64,000 nucleotides of DNA, from the NCBI RefSeq assembly GCF_044389085.1, contig NZ_JBIRXP010000004.1, positions 372,001 through 436,000 of the forward strand, written 5' to 3'. The notes beneath the pieces were generated by a model. That model was given only the letters and a program-made list of their open reading frames with translations. It had not been told where the DNA came from and made no database searches. The translations under genes were made by a program, and so were the position numbers. Positions 33,570 to 41,784 of the stretch are shown piece after piece. The first letter of the stretch is position 1. Each line of letters starts with the position of its first letter. The DNA comes from Isoptericola sp044389085 (GTDB lineage: Bacteria > Actinomycetota > Actinomycetes > Actinomycetales > Cellulomonadaceae).

Positions 33570-34657
33570 CCTCCGTCCGCGTTGCCATCGTCGGTGTCGG
33601 AAACTGTGCATCGTCCCTGATCCAGGGCGTGCACTTCTACCGCGACGCCGCCCCGACCGACACCGTCCCCGGCCTCATGCACGTGCAGCTCGGCGACTAC
33701 CACGTGCGTGACCTGGAGTTCGTCGCGGCGTTCGACGTCGACGCGAAGAAGGTCGGCTTCGACCTCGCCGAGGCGATCCACGCCTCCGAGAACAACACGA
33801 TCAAGTTCGCCGACGTGCCGCCCACCGGCGTCACCGTGCAGCGCGGTCACACCCTCGACGGTCTCGGCGACTACTACTCCGCGACGATCGACGAGTCGGA
33901 CGCCGAGCCGGTCGACGTCGTCCAGGCGCTCAAGGACGCGAAGGTCGACGTCCTCGTCTCCTACCTGCCGGTGGGCTCCGAGGAGGCGGACAAGTTCTAC
34001 GCGCAGGCCGCGATCGACGCGAAGGTCGCCTTCGTCAACGCGCTGCCCGTCTTCATCGCCTCGGACCCCGAGTGGGCGAAGAAGTTCGAGGACGCCGGCG
34101 TGCCGATCGTCGGCGACGACATCAAGTCGCAGGTCGGCGCCACGATCACGCACCGCGTGCTCGCCAAGCTGTTCGAGGACCGCGGCGTCGTGCTCGACCG
34201 CACGTACCAGCTGAACGTCGGCGGCAACATGGACTTCAAGAACATGCTGCAGCGCGACCGCCTCGAGTCGAAGAAGGTCTCCAAGACGCAGGCGGTGACC
34301 TCCAACCTCGAGGGCCCGCTGGGCGGCAAGAAGGAGGACCGCAACGTCCACATCGGGCCGTCGGACTACGTCGCGTGGCTCGACGACCGCAAGTGGGCCT
34401 ACGTGCGCCTCGAGGGCCGCGCGTTCGGCGAGGTCCCCCTGAACCTGGAGTACAAGCTCGAGGTGTGGGACTCCCCGAACTCGGCCGGCATCATCATCGA
34501 CGCCGTCCGCGCCGCCAAGATCGCGCTGGACCGCGGCATCGGCGGCCCGATCCTCTCGGCGTCGACCTACTTCATGAAGTCCCCGCCCGTGCAGATGGAG
34601 GACACCGCGGGCCGCGCCCAGCTCGAGGCGTTCATCCGCGGCGACGTCGAGCGCTGA
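33566..34657 (+). CDS. ino1: Inositol-3-phosphate synthase
   Basis: 363 residues, the compact actinobacterial length. It starts VRVAIVGVGNCASSLIQGVH (NAD-binding), with LPVGSEEADKFYAQA and DDIKSQVGATITHRVLAKLF, then NVGGNMDFKNML, all signatures of this family. It converts glucose-6-phosphate to inositol-3-phosphate, the first step to phosphatidylinositol and mycothiol. It overlaps padR by four bases and is followed by a strong terminator. Confidence 0.96.
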   Translation: MTSVRVAIVGVGNCASSLIQGVHFYRDAAPTDTVPGLMHVQLGDYHVRDLEFVAAFDVDAKKVGFDLAEAIHASENNTIKFADVPPTGVTVQRGHTLDGLGDYYSATIDESDAEPVDVVQALKDAKVDVLVSYLPVGSEEADKFYAQAAIDAKVAFVNALPVFIASDPEWAKKFEDAGVPIVGDDIKSQVGATITHRVLAKLFEDRGVVLDRTYQLNVGGNMDFKNMLQRDRLESKKVSKTQAVTSNLEGPLGGKKEDRNVHIGPSDYVAWLDDRKWAYVRLEGRAFGEVPLNLEYKLEVWDSPNSAGIIIDAVRAAKIALDRGIGGPILSASTYFMKSPPVQMEDTAGRAQLEAFIRGDVER

Positions 34658-34681
34658 CACCGCCACCACCGACACGGCGAC

Positions 34682-34722
34682 AGAGAGGCCTTCCCCCCGT
34701 CACGGCGGGGGAAGGCCTCTCT
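34682..34722 (+). terminator. Terminator of padR-ino1
   Basis: AGAGAGGCCTTCCCCC and GGGGGAAGGCCTCTCT form a perfect 16-base stem 24 bases behind the ino1 stop. No T-run follows. Confidence 0.85.
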
Positions 34723-34756
34723 GCCTGGGACGAACCCCGCATGGGAAGGTAGGGAC

Positions 34757-36109
34757 GTGGGAGGCTTCGGCGAGACCTGGCACGAGCTGCGCGCGCTGCT
34801 GCGGCTGGAGGGCTTCCGCAAGCTCTTCACCGTCCGGCTCGTCTCGCAGGCGGGCGACGGCATGTTCCAGGTGGGCCTGGCCTCCCTGCTGTTCTTCTCC
34901 CCCGAGTCGCAGGGGACCGCGGCCGCCATCGCCGGCGCGTTCGCGGTCATGCTCGCGCCGTTCACGATCGTCGGCCCGTTCGCGGGCGTCCTGCTCGACC
35001 GGTGGCAGCGTCGCCAGGTGCTGGTGTGGGGCAACGCGGTGCGCGTCGTGATCACGGTCGCGATGGCCGGTGCGATGCTCACCTGGGGCGTCAGCGGCGT
35101 CACCTACGCGCTCGGCCTCGCGGCCCTGTCCGTCAACCGCTTCCTCCTCGCCGGCCTCTCCGCCGGCCTGCCGCGGGTGGTCGACGGGCCGCTGCTGCTC
35201 ACGGCCAACGCGCTGTCGCCCACGCTCGGCGCGGGGGCCGCGTTCGTGGGCGGCGGGATCGGCTTTCTCCTCGGCCTGACGTTCGAGCCGGGGCGGGTCA
35301 AGGACTCCTCCGCGCTCGTCTGCGCGGCGCTCGTCTTCGGCGTCGCCTCCCTGCTCGCCACGCGCCTGCGGCGCACCCAGCTCGGGCCGGAGCGGCCCGC
35401 GGAGGCGGACATCCGCAGCGAGATCGCCAAGGTCGCGCGCGGCCTCGCCGACGGCGCGCGCTACCTCGTCGCCCGGCGGACCCCCGGCCAGGCGCTGCTC
35501 GCGATGGCGGTGCACCGCTTCCTGTACGGCGTCGTCTTCATCGCGTCGATCCTCATCTCGCGCAACCTGCTGGACCCGGGGAGCCAGAGCGCCGGCATGG
35601 CGACCTTCGCCGTCGTCATCGGCCTCACGGGCGTCGGCGGCGCCCTCGCGATGGTGCTGACCCCCACGCTCTCGCGGCGTACCGGCCCCCAGGGCTGGAT
35701 CGCCGTCATGCTGCTGCTCGCCGCCGCGAGCCAGCTGCTGCTCGTCACGACGCCGGAGCGGGTCGTCGTCTACGTCGGCGCCACCCTGCTCGGCCTCGCG
35801 GCCCAGGGCACGAAGATCGCCGTGGACACCATCGTGCAGCGCGACGCCGAGGACGAGTTCCGCGGCCGCGCGTTCGCGTTCTACGACGTCCTGTTCAACG
35901 CCGCGTTCGTCGGCGCGGCCGCTCTCGCCGCGTTCACCCTCCCGGACACCGGCTGGTCGCGCGGTGTCTTCATCGCCCTCGCGGTGGCCTACGTGCTGGC
36001 CGCGCTGCTCATGGCGACCCGGGGCGCCCGCACCCCGGCCGAGGTGCCCGCCCGCGTCCGCCGCGCCGGGGGCACCGAGGACACCGAGGACACCGCCACC
36101 CGCGCCTGA
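34757..36109 (+). CDS. MFS transporter
   Basis: 450 residues from a GTG. About twelve hydrophobic segments are seen, with LFTVRLVSQAGDGMFQVGLA at the start and GVLLDRWQRRQVLVWGNAVR in the first loop. This resembles the MFS_3/enterobactin-exporter-like branch. The substrate is unknown. The C-terminus ends in a Thr/Glu-rich tail with a GTEDTEDTAT repeat. It stands alone between the ino1 terminator and the DHA2-type gene. Confidence 0.87.
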   Translation: MGGFGETWHELRALLRLEGFRKLFTVRLVSQAGDGMFQVGLASLLFFSPESQGTAAAIAGAFAVMLAPFTIVGPFAGVLLDRWQRRQVLVWGNAVRVVITVAMAGAMLTWGVSGVTYALGLAALSVNRFLLAGLSAGLPRVVDGPLLLTANALSPTLGAGAAFVGGGIGFLLGLTFEPGRVKDSSALVCAALVFGVASLLATRLRRTQLGPERPAEADIRSEIAKVARGLADGARYLVARRTPGQALLAMAVHRFLYGVVFIASILISRNLLDPGSQSAGMATFAVVIGLTGVGGALAMVLTPTLSRRTGPQGWIAVMLLLAAASQLLLVTTPERVVVYVGATLLGLAAQGTKIAVDTIVQRDAEDEFRGRAFAFYDVLFNAAFVGAAALAAFTLPDTGWSRGVFIALAVAYVLAALLMATRGARTPAEVPARVRRAGGTEDTEDTATRA

Positions 36110-36493
36110 CGCCTCCCGCCCCGGCGACGAGGTCGCCGCGAGAACGCCGCGAGATCTCGCACCTGACGGACCGACGAGTTCCGCCCGGAAATCAGGTCGT
36201 CACGGGAGCGGGAATATCGCAGGATGGTTCGTGGTCGTACACAGTACGGTCTCGCCCGCCCGGCCGACCGCACGATGATCGCACCGAGGGTGACCGTCCC
36301 CCGGGACCACGACCGACCACGACGACGTGCCGCGCCCACCGGCGTCGGCCCTCCCCTGTCCTCCGCCGGGACCCCCGGCACGACGCGAGCGGAGCACAGC
36401 GTGCCAGCCCCCCGACAGTCCGACACCGCCCGACCCGACGCGAGCTCCCCGGAGGCCACCCTGACGAACCCCGCCACCACCGACGAGGCCACG
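36110..36493. other. Intergenic stretch upstream of the DHA2 efflux gene
   Basis: No gene is seen unless the following transporter starts early. It contains a small palindrome, CGTAC-ACA-GTACG (36236-36248), which could be a repressor site. A GTG at 36401 with GGAG six bases before it is a possible earlier start for the transporter. Confidence 0.4.
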
Positions 36494-37966
36494 ATGCCCG
36501 CCCGCGGCATCGTGATCGACGAGGCCGTCCCCCAGCGGCTGACCCGCCAGCAGTTCACCGTCATCGCGCTGCTGCTGGGTTCCGCGTTCGTCGTCATCCT
36601 CAACGAGACGACGATGAGCGTGGCCCTCGCCCCGTTGATGACCGACCTCGGGATCACCGCGAGCACCGGACAGTGGCTCACCACCGCGTTCATGCTCACG
36701 ATGTCGGTGATCATCCCGGCGACCGGGTTCCTGCTGCAGCGCCTCGGCACGCGCGGCGCCTACCTGCTCGCGATGTCGCTGTTCAGCGCGGGCACCCTGC
36801 TCGCCGCGCTCTCCCCCGGCTTCGGATGGCTCCTGGGCGGCCGCATCGTGCAGGCGTCGGGCACGGCGATCATGATGCCGCTGCTCATGACGACGATCAT
36901 GACCGTCGTGCCGCCGGCCATCCGCGGCAAGGTGATGGGCAACATCTCCATCGTCATGGCCGCCGCCCCGGCGCTCGGCCCCGCGATCTCCGGCATCATC
37001 CTGGACGCGCTGAGCTGGCGCTGGGTGTTCGGCATCGTGCTCCCGATCGCCGTGCTCGCCCTGGTCATGGGCTTCTTGTACGTCCGGGACGTCGCGGACC
37101 GTACACACTCGCGGCTCGACCCACTGTCGCTGTTCCTCGCGGCCGTGGCGTTCGGCGGCCTGGTGTACGGCCTGTCCAGCATCGGCGAGGCGGCACGCCA
37201 CGCGCCGCCCGTCCCGCCGTGGATCCCGATCCTCGTCGGCGCGACGACGCTCGGCCTGTTCGTGTGGCGCCAGCTCCGGCTGGCCCGCCACGGCCGCGCG
37301 CTGCTCGACCTGAGCGTGTTCCGGTTCCGCGCGTTCTCCGTCGGCCTCGCCATCATGGCGGTCGGCATGCTCGCCATGTTCGGCTCGCTGATCCTGCTCC
37401 CGCTCTTCCTGCAGGACGCGATGGGCCTCGAGCCGCTGGCGACCGGGCTCATCGTGCTTCCCGGTGGCCTGCTCATGGGTCTGCTGGGGCCGACGGTCGG
37501 CCGCCTGTACGACCGGGTGGGGCCGCGCCCGCTGGTCACGCCCGGCCTGGTCGTGGTGACGATCGCCCTGGCCCTGTTCACGCAGGTGCACGCCGACTCG
37601 TCGCCCTGGTACATCCTGGCGCTGCACGTGACGCTCAGCCTCGGCCTCGCGTTCATGTTCACGCCGCTGTTCACCTCGGCGCTCTCGTCGCTCGCCCCGC
37701 GCCTGTACTCGCACGGCTCGGCCGCGATCGGCACCGTGCAGCAGCTCGCCGGCGCCGCCGGCACGGCGATGTTCGTCGCCGTGATGACGACGCGCTCCGT
37801 CGCCCTCATGGAGGACGGGGCGACGGCGCAGGTCGCGCTCGCCGAGGGCGTCGGCGACGCGTTCGTCTGGGGCGCGGCCATCATGCTCGTCGCGGTGGGG
37901 CTGTCGTTCCTGCTGCGGCGCGTGCCCGCCTCGCCTGACGGCGAGGGGATGTCGGCGGCGCACTGA
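36494..37966 (+). CDS. DHA2-family MFS drug efflux transporter
   Basis: 490 residues from the ATG at 36494 with GAGG five bases upstream; a GTG at 36401 would add 31 residues. About fourteen membrane segments are expected for DHA2. The signature VVILNETTMSVALAPLMTDL is followed by STGQWLTTAFMLTMSVIIPA, and later by GRIVQASGTAIMMPLLMTTI. This is the LmrB/EmrB-like branch that exports drugs using protons. It is convergent with the next MFS gene across a strong bidirectional hairpin. Confidence 0.9.
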   Translation: MPARGIVIDEAVPQRLTRQQFTVIALLLGSAFVVILNETTMSVALAPLMTDLGITASTGQWLTTAFMLTMSVIIPATGFLLQRLGTRGAYLLAMSLFSAGTLLAALSPGFGWLLGGRIVQASGTAIMMPLLMTTIMTVVPPAIRGKVMGNISIVMAAAPALGPAISGIILDALSWRWVFGIVLPIAVLALVMGFLYVRDVADRTHSRLDPLSLFLAAVAFGGLVYGLSSIGEAARHAPPVPPWIPILVGATTLGLFVWRQLRLARHGRALLDLSVFRFRAFSVGLAIMAVGMLAMFGSLILLPLFLQDAMGLEPLATGLIVLPGGLLMGLLGPTVGRLYDRVGPRPLVTPGLVVVTIALALFTQVHADSSPWYILALHVTLSLGLAFMFTPLFTSALSSLAPRLYSHGSAAIGTVQQLAGAAGTAMFVAVMTTRSVALMEDGATAQVALAEGVGDAFVWGAAIMLVAVGLSFLLRRVPASPDGEGMSAAH

Positions 37967-38012
37967 CCGGTCGTCGGCCCCGTCACGGGCCGGCGGCGCC
38001 GCCACGGCCGCC

Positions 38013-38048
38013 ACGGGCGGTCACCGTCGCACGACGGTGACCGCCCGT
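38013..38048. terminator. Bidirectional terminator between two MFS genes
   Basis: ACGGGCGGTCACCGTCG pairs perfectly over 17 bases with CGACGGTGACCGCCCGT around a two-base centre. It lies between convergent genes and works for both strands. Confidence 0.82.
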
Positions 38049-38089
38049 CGTCGTTCCCCGCCGCCGTCCCCCGATGTCGCCCTCGCCCG

Positions 38090-39445
38090 TCAGGACGACG
38101 CTGCCTGCGAGGCGACGTCGTCGCGGGCCGCGACCTTGAACGCGGGCGCCAGCGCGATCACGCCGAGCGCCAGCAGTGCGGGCACGGCGAACGCGAGCCG
38201 CAGGCTCAGCAGCTCGGCGACGCCGCCGATCAGGCCCGCCCCGACGACGAACCCCACGTAGTTGAAGAGGTTGACGCGCGCGACCGCCACCCCTGTGCCC
38301 TCGGGGTCGAGGCGACCGGCCACGGAGAACGACAGCGGCACCACGACGCTCAGGCCCAGCCCCGTCAGCCCGAAGCCGACGACGGCCACCCACGGGTTCG
38401 GCGCGAGCGTCACCGCGGCGAGGCCCGCCGCCCCGACGATCCCGCCGACGGCCACGGGGGCCACCGGCCCGAACCGGTTGACCTGCCGGTCCGCAGCGAG
38501 CCGCCCCAGGAGCTGGCAGCCGAGGTAGGCGGCGAGGCCCAGCGGGGCGACGTTCGCCGCCGCGCCGAGTGCGTCCTGGATGTACTTGGTGGACCAGTTC
38601 GACGTCGCCGAGTCCGCGACGTAGACGATCGTCACCGCGAGCCCCACCAGGATCAGGGGGCCCCACGGAGGCCGCACGGGCCGCGGGGTCCCCGCGACGG
38701 CTCGCTCCCCTCCGACGGGCCCCACCGGCTCCGGGACGCCGTTCACTGTGTGCAGCGCCCGCTCCGCCGTCACCAGGCCCGGCACGGCTCGACCGGCCGG
38801 ACGTGCCGCACCGCCCCCCGAGGCCGCCGTCGCCGCCAGGTCGACGGCGACGCCCACCGCGGCCACGAGCCCCAGCCCGGCGGCGAGCGACCAGCCGAGA
38901 GAGTGCGCGAGCACCGCCGCGAGCGACCCGAGGATGCCGCCCACGCTCCACGCGCCGTGGAAGGAGTTCAGCAGGCTGCGTCCGTACCGTTGCTCCACCT
39001 CCACGCCCTGCATGTTCATGCTCGCGTCCACCAGGCCGAGCAGCAGGCCGACCGCGGCGACCGAGGGGTAGAGGACCGTGACGGTCGGGGCCAGGCCCGC
39101 GCCGAGCACCGCGAGCGCCACGAGCGGGCCGCAGACGTGCAGCAGGCGGCCGCTGCCCACCCGCGGGGCCAGCACCCCGGCGAGCACGCTGCCGACGCCC
39201 GCCACGACCGGCACCGCCAGCAGGATCAGCGTCAGCGTGCCGTCCGAGATGCCGAGGTCGTGCTGCAGCGTCGGGACCTGGGCGAGCAGTCCTGCGAAGC
39301 ACATGCCCTGCACCAGGTAGAACGCCGTCACCACGAGGCGCGCACGCCGGTCGGCGTCGCCGCCGCCCGCAGCGCCCCTGTCGCTCGCCGGGCCACCCGC
39401 CGGGCCGCTGCCCGCACCACTCGACGTCCCACCGGACCCGCTCAT
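38090..39445 (-). CDS. MFS transporter (fucose-permease-like fold)
   Basis: 451 residues from the ATG at 39443-39445, with GCGGAGG upstream. After a Gly/Ser-rich tail come about twelve membrane segments, including VVTAFYLVQGMCFAGLLAQV and LGISDGTLTLILLAVPVVAG, with LVDASMNMQGVEVEQRYGRS in the middle. This NMQGVEVE-type motif is seen in MFS members related to sugar permeases and to the YbjJ group. The substrate is unknown. A longer upstream frame exists but lacks a better start. Confidence 0.85.
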   Translation of the reverse strand: MSGSGGTSSGAGSGPAGGPASDRGAAGGGDADRRARLVVTAFYLVQGMCFAGLLAQVPTLQHDLGISDGTLTLILLAVPVVAGVGSVLAGVLAPRVGSGRLLHVCGPLVALAVLGAGLAPTVTVLYPSVAAVGLLLGLVDASMNMQGVEVEQRYGRSLLNSFHGAWSVGGILGSLAAVLAHSLGWSLAAGLGLVAAVGVAVDLAATAASGGGAARPAGRAVPGLVTAERALHTVNGVPEPVGPVGGERAVAGTPRPVRPPWGPLILVGLAVTIVYVADSATSNWSTKYIQDALGAAANVAPLGLAAYLGCQLLGRLAADRQVNRFGPVAPVAVGGIVGAAGLAAVTLAPNPWVAVVGFGLTGLGLSVVVPLSFSVAGRLDPEGTGVAVARVNLFNYVGFVVGAGLIGGVAELLSLRLAFAVPALLALGVIALAPAFKVAARDDVASQAASS

Positions 39446-39539
39446 GCCCAGCCTCCGCTCGTCGCGCTCCGGGGCTCGCCGTCGGGCCCGCGCGCAAGCG
39501 TGAGGATAGACCCCGCCCGTGCCGGTGCGGGAGGGTCGG

Positions 39540-41039
39540 TCAGGCCTCGCGCCCCGCCCACCAGGTGCGCAGCTCCTGCTCCGCACGCTCCGTGCCGAGC
39601 GGGCCGTGCTCCATGCGCAGGGCGAGCAGGTGCTTGTACGCCTGCCCGACGGCGGGCCCGGGCGCGATGCCGAGCACCGCCATGATCTGGGAGCCGTCCA
39701 GGTCGGGGCGGATCGCGTCGATCTCCTCCTGCTCGCGCAGGGCGGCGATGCGGTGCTCGAGGTCGGTGTACGAGTCGGCGAGCCGCTGTGCCTTGCGCCT
39801 GTTCCGGGTGGTGGAGTCGGCGCGCGTGAGACGGTGCAGCCGCTCCAGCAGCGGCCCGGCGTCGGTGACGTAGCGGCGCACGGCGGAGTCGGTCCACTGG
39901 CCGTCGCCGTAGCCGTGGAAGCGCAGGTGCAGCTCGACGAGCCGCGCCACGTCCTTGACCACCTGCTTCTCGTACTTCAGGGCGCGCAGCCGCTTGGCCA
40001 CGAGCTTCGCACCGACGACCTCGTGGTGGTGGAAGCTGACGCCGCCACCGGGCTCGAACCGGCGCGTGGCCGGCTTGCCGACGTCGTGCAGCAGGGACGC
40101 GAGCCGCAGCACGAGGTCCGGCGCGGGCACGGGCCCGTCGGGCCCGGTCTCCTGCGCGATCGCCTGCTCCAGCACGGTCAGCGAGTGCTGGTAGACGTCC
40201 TTGTGGCGGTGGTGCTCGTCGATCTCGAGCCGCAGCGCCGGCAGCTCGGGCAGCACGTGGTCGGCCAGGCCGGTGTCGACCAGCACCTCGAGCCCGGCAC
40301 GGGGACGGTCGCTCAGCAGCAGCTTGGAGATCTCGGCCTGCACCCGCTCGGCCGAGACGATTTCGATGCGGCCCGCCATGTCCACGATCGCCTGCCGGGT
40401 GGCGGGCTCGACGTCGAACCCGAGCTGGCCGGCGAAGCGCGCGGCCCGCATCATGCGCAGCGGGTCGTCGTCGAACGACCGCTCTGGGGCGATCGGGGTG
40501 CGCAGGACCCCGCGCGCCAGGTCCGAGAGCCCGTCGAACGGGTCGACGAACGTGAGGTCGGGCAGCCGCACCGCCATCGCGTTGACCGTGAAGTCGCGGC
40601 GCGACAGGTCGCCGTCGAGCGTGTCGCCGAACGCCACGACGGGCTTGCGGGAGGCGGGGTCGTACTCGTCGCTGCGGTAGGTGGTGACCTCGACGACGAC
40701 GTCGCCCGACGCGGGCGCCGCCCCGGCTCCGGACCCGCCGGTGCGCGCGAACCGCCGCGCGCCGATGGTGCCGAACTCCTTGCCGATGTCCCAGTGGGCG
40801 TCGCCCCAGCGGGCGAGCAGGGCCTGCGTCTCGTCGGGCGAGGCCGACGTCGCGAAGTCCAGGTCGTTGCTGGTACGGCCGAGGAAGGCGTCGCGGACGG
40901 GTCCGCCGACCAGCGCGAGCTCGTGCCCGGCGGCGCGGAACACCTCGCCCAGCTCGACGGCCGCGGGGGCCATCTCGGTCAGCACGGCGAGGGCGCGGCG
41001 CAGCAGTGCTGCGGGGGCCGGGGGTTCAGGGGTCGACAC
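39540..41039 (-). CDS. cca: CCA tRNA nucleotidyltransferase
   Basis: 499 residues. The class II nucleotidyltransferase head has LVGGPVRDAFLGRTSNDLDF, then DTLDGDLSRRDFTVNAMAVR and the DPLRMMRAARFAGQLGF arm that selects bases. An HD domain follows (ASLLHDVGKPATR). It adds or repairs the 3' CCA of tRNAs. A Gly/Ala-rich insertion near residues 100-115 is unusual. It is divergent from the NUDIX gene, the common arrangement near murJ in Actinobacteria. Confidence 0.95.
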   Translation of the reverse strand: MSTPEPPAPAALLRRALAVLTEMAPAAVELGEVFRAAGHELALVGGPVRDAFLGRTSNDLDFATSASPDETQALLARWGDAHWDIGKEFGTIGARRFARTGGSGAGAAPASGDVVVEVTTYRSDEYDPASRKPVVAFGDTLDGDLSRRDFTVNAMAVRLPDLTFVDPFDGLSDLARGVLRTPIAPERSFDDDPLRMMRAARFAGQLGFDVEPATRQAIVDMAGRIEIVSAERVQAEISKLLLSDRPRAGLEVLVDTGLADHVLPELPALRLEIDEHHRHKDVYQHSLTVLEQAIAQETGPDGPVPAPDLVLRLASLLHDVGKPATRRFEPGGGVSFHHHEVVGAKLVAKRLRALKYEKQVVKDVARLVELHLRFHGYGDGQWTDSAVRRYVTDAGPLLERLHRLTRADSTTRNRRKAQRLADSYTDLEHRIAALREQEEIDAIRPDLDGSQIMAVLGIAPGPAVGQAYKHLLALRMEHGPLGTERAEQELRTWWAGREA

Positions 41040-41123
41040 GGCGTCCCATCCTCCCAGATCCGGCGCGTCGGCGCCCCGGCGGGCTGGGCCGGCGGGGCGT
41101 CGTCACTCGGTAGGGTGGGGCGC

Positions 41124-41774
41124 ATGTCATCCCCGGCCCCGGTTCCCGGCCCGCGGCGCCGGCGCCCGGCCGCGCCGGTCCCCGTGCCACCGGGAGGACA
41201 CCCGCTCAAGGTCGACCCTGCCCGCCTCGCCGGTCCGCGCGGCACGGCGACCCCCGCCGTCGTGGGCGTCGCCCCGTCGGGCACGACCACGCACCTGCCG
41301 GTCCACGAGGAGACGTCCGCGGGCGGCCTCGTGGTGCAGGTCGCGGCGGGCGGTCCGGAGGCGGCCGTCATCGTGCGGCGCAACCGCGGCGGGCGGCTCG
41401 AGTGGTGCCTGCCCAAGGGCCACCTCGAGGGCGAGGAGACGCCGGAGCAGGCGGCCGTCCGCGAGATCCGCGAGGAGACGGGAATCCTCGGGACCATCCG
41501 CACGCGCCTGGGAGTCATCGACTACTGGTTCAGCGGCGAGGACCACCGCGTCCACAAGGTGGTGCACCACTTCCTCCTGCGCGCGGAGGGCGGCACCATC
41601 ACCGCCGAGGGCGACCCCGACGGCGAGGCCGAGGACGCCCTGTGGGTGCCCGTCGAGCAGCTGACGGAGCGCCTCTCCTACCCCAACGAGCAGCGGCTCG
41701 CCGTCGTCGCGCAGCAGACGCTGCGCCGCACGCCCGAGGTGCTCGGGCACCCCGGCCTCGGAGCAGTCGAGTGA
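41124..41774 (+). CDS. NUDIX hydrolase
   Basis: 216 residues. The Nudix box reads GHLEGEETPEQAAVREIREE followed by TGI, with all consensus residues. An extra ~60-residue Pro/Arg-rich N-terminus precedes it. It should hydrolyse a nucleoside diphosphate derivative; the substrate is unknown. TAGGGT at 41111-41116 ends seven bases before the ATG with no ribosome site, so the mRNA is probably leaderless. It starts the rightward NUDIX-DUF6049-murJ-pseudokinase series. Confidence 0.92.
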   Translation: MSSPAPVPGPRRRRPAAPVPVPPGGHPLKVDPARLAGPRGTATPAVVGVAPSGTTTHLPVHEETSAGGLVVQVAAGGPEAAVIVRRNRGGRLEWCLPKGHLEGEETPEQAAVREIREETGILGTIRTRLGVIDYWFSGEDHRVHKVVHHFLLRAEGGTITAEGDPDGEAEDALWVPVEQLTERLSYPNEQRLAVVAQQTLRRTPEVLGHPGLGAVE

Positions 41775-41784
41775 GGCCCGCCGC

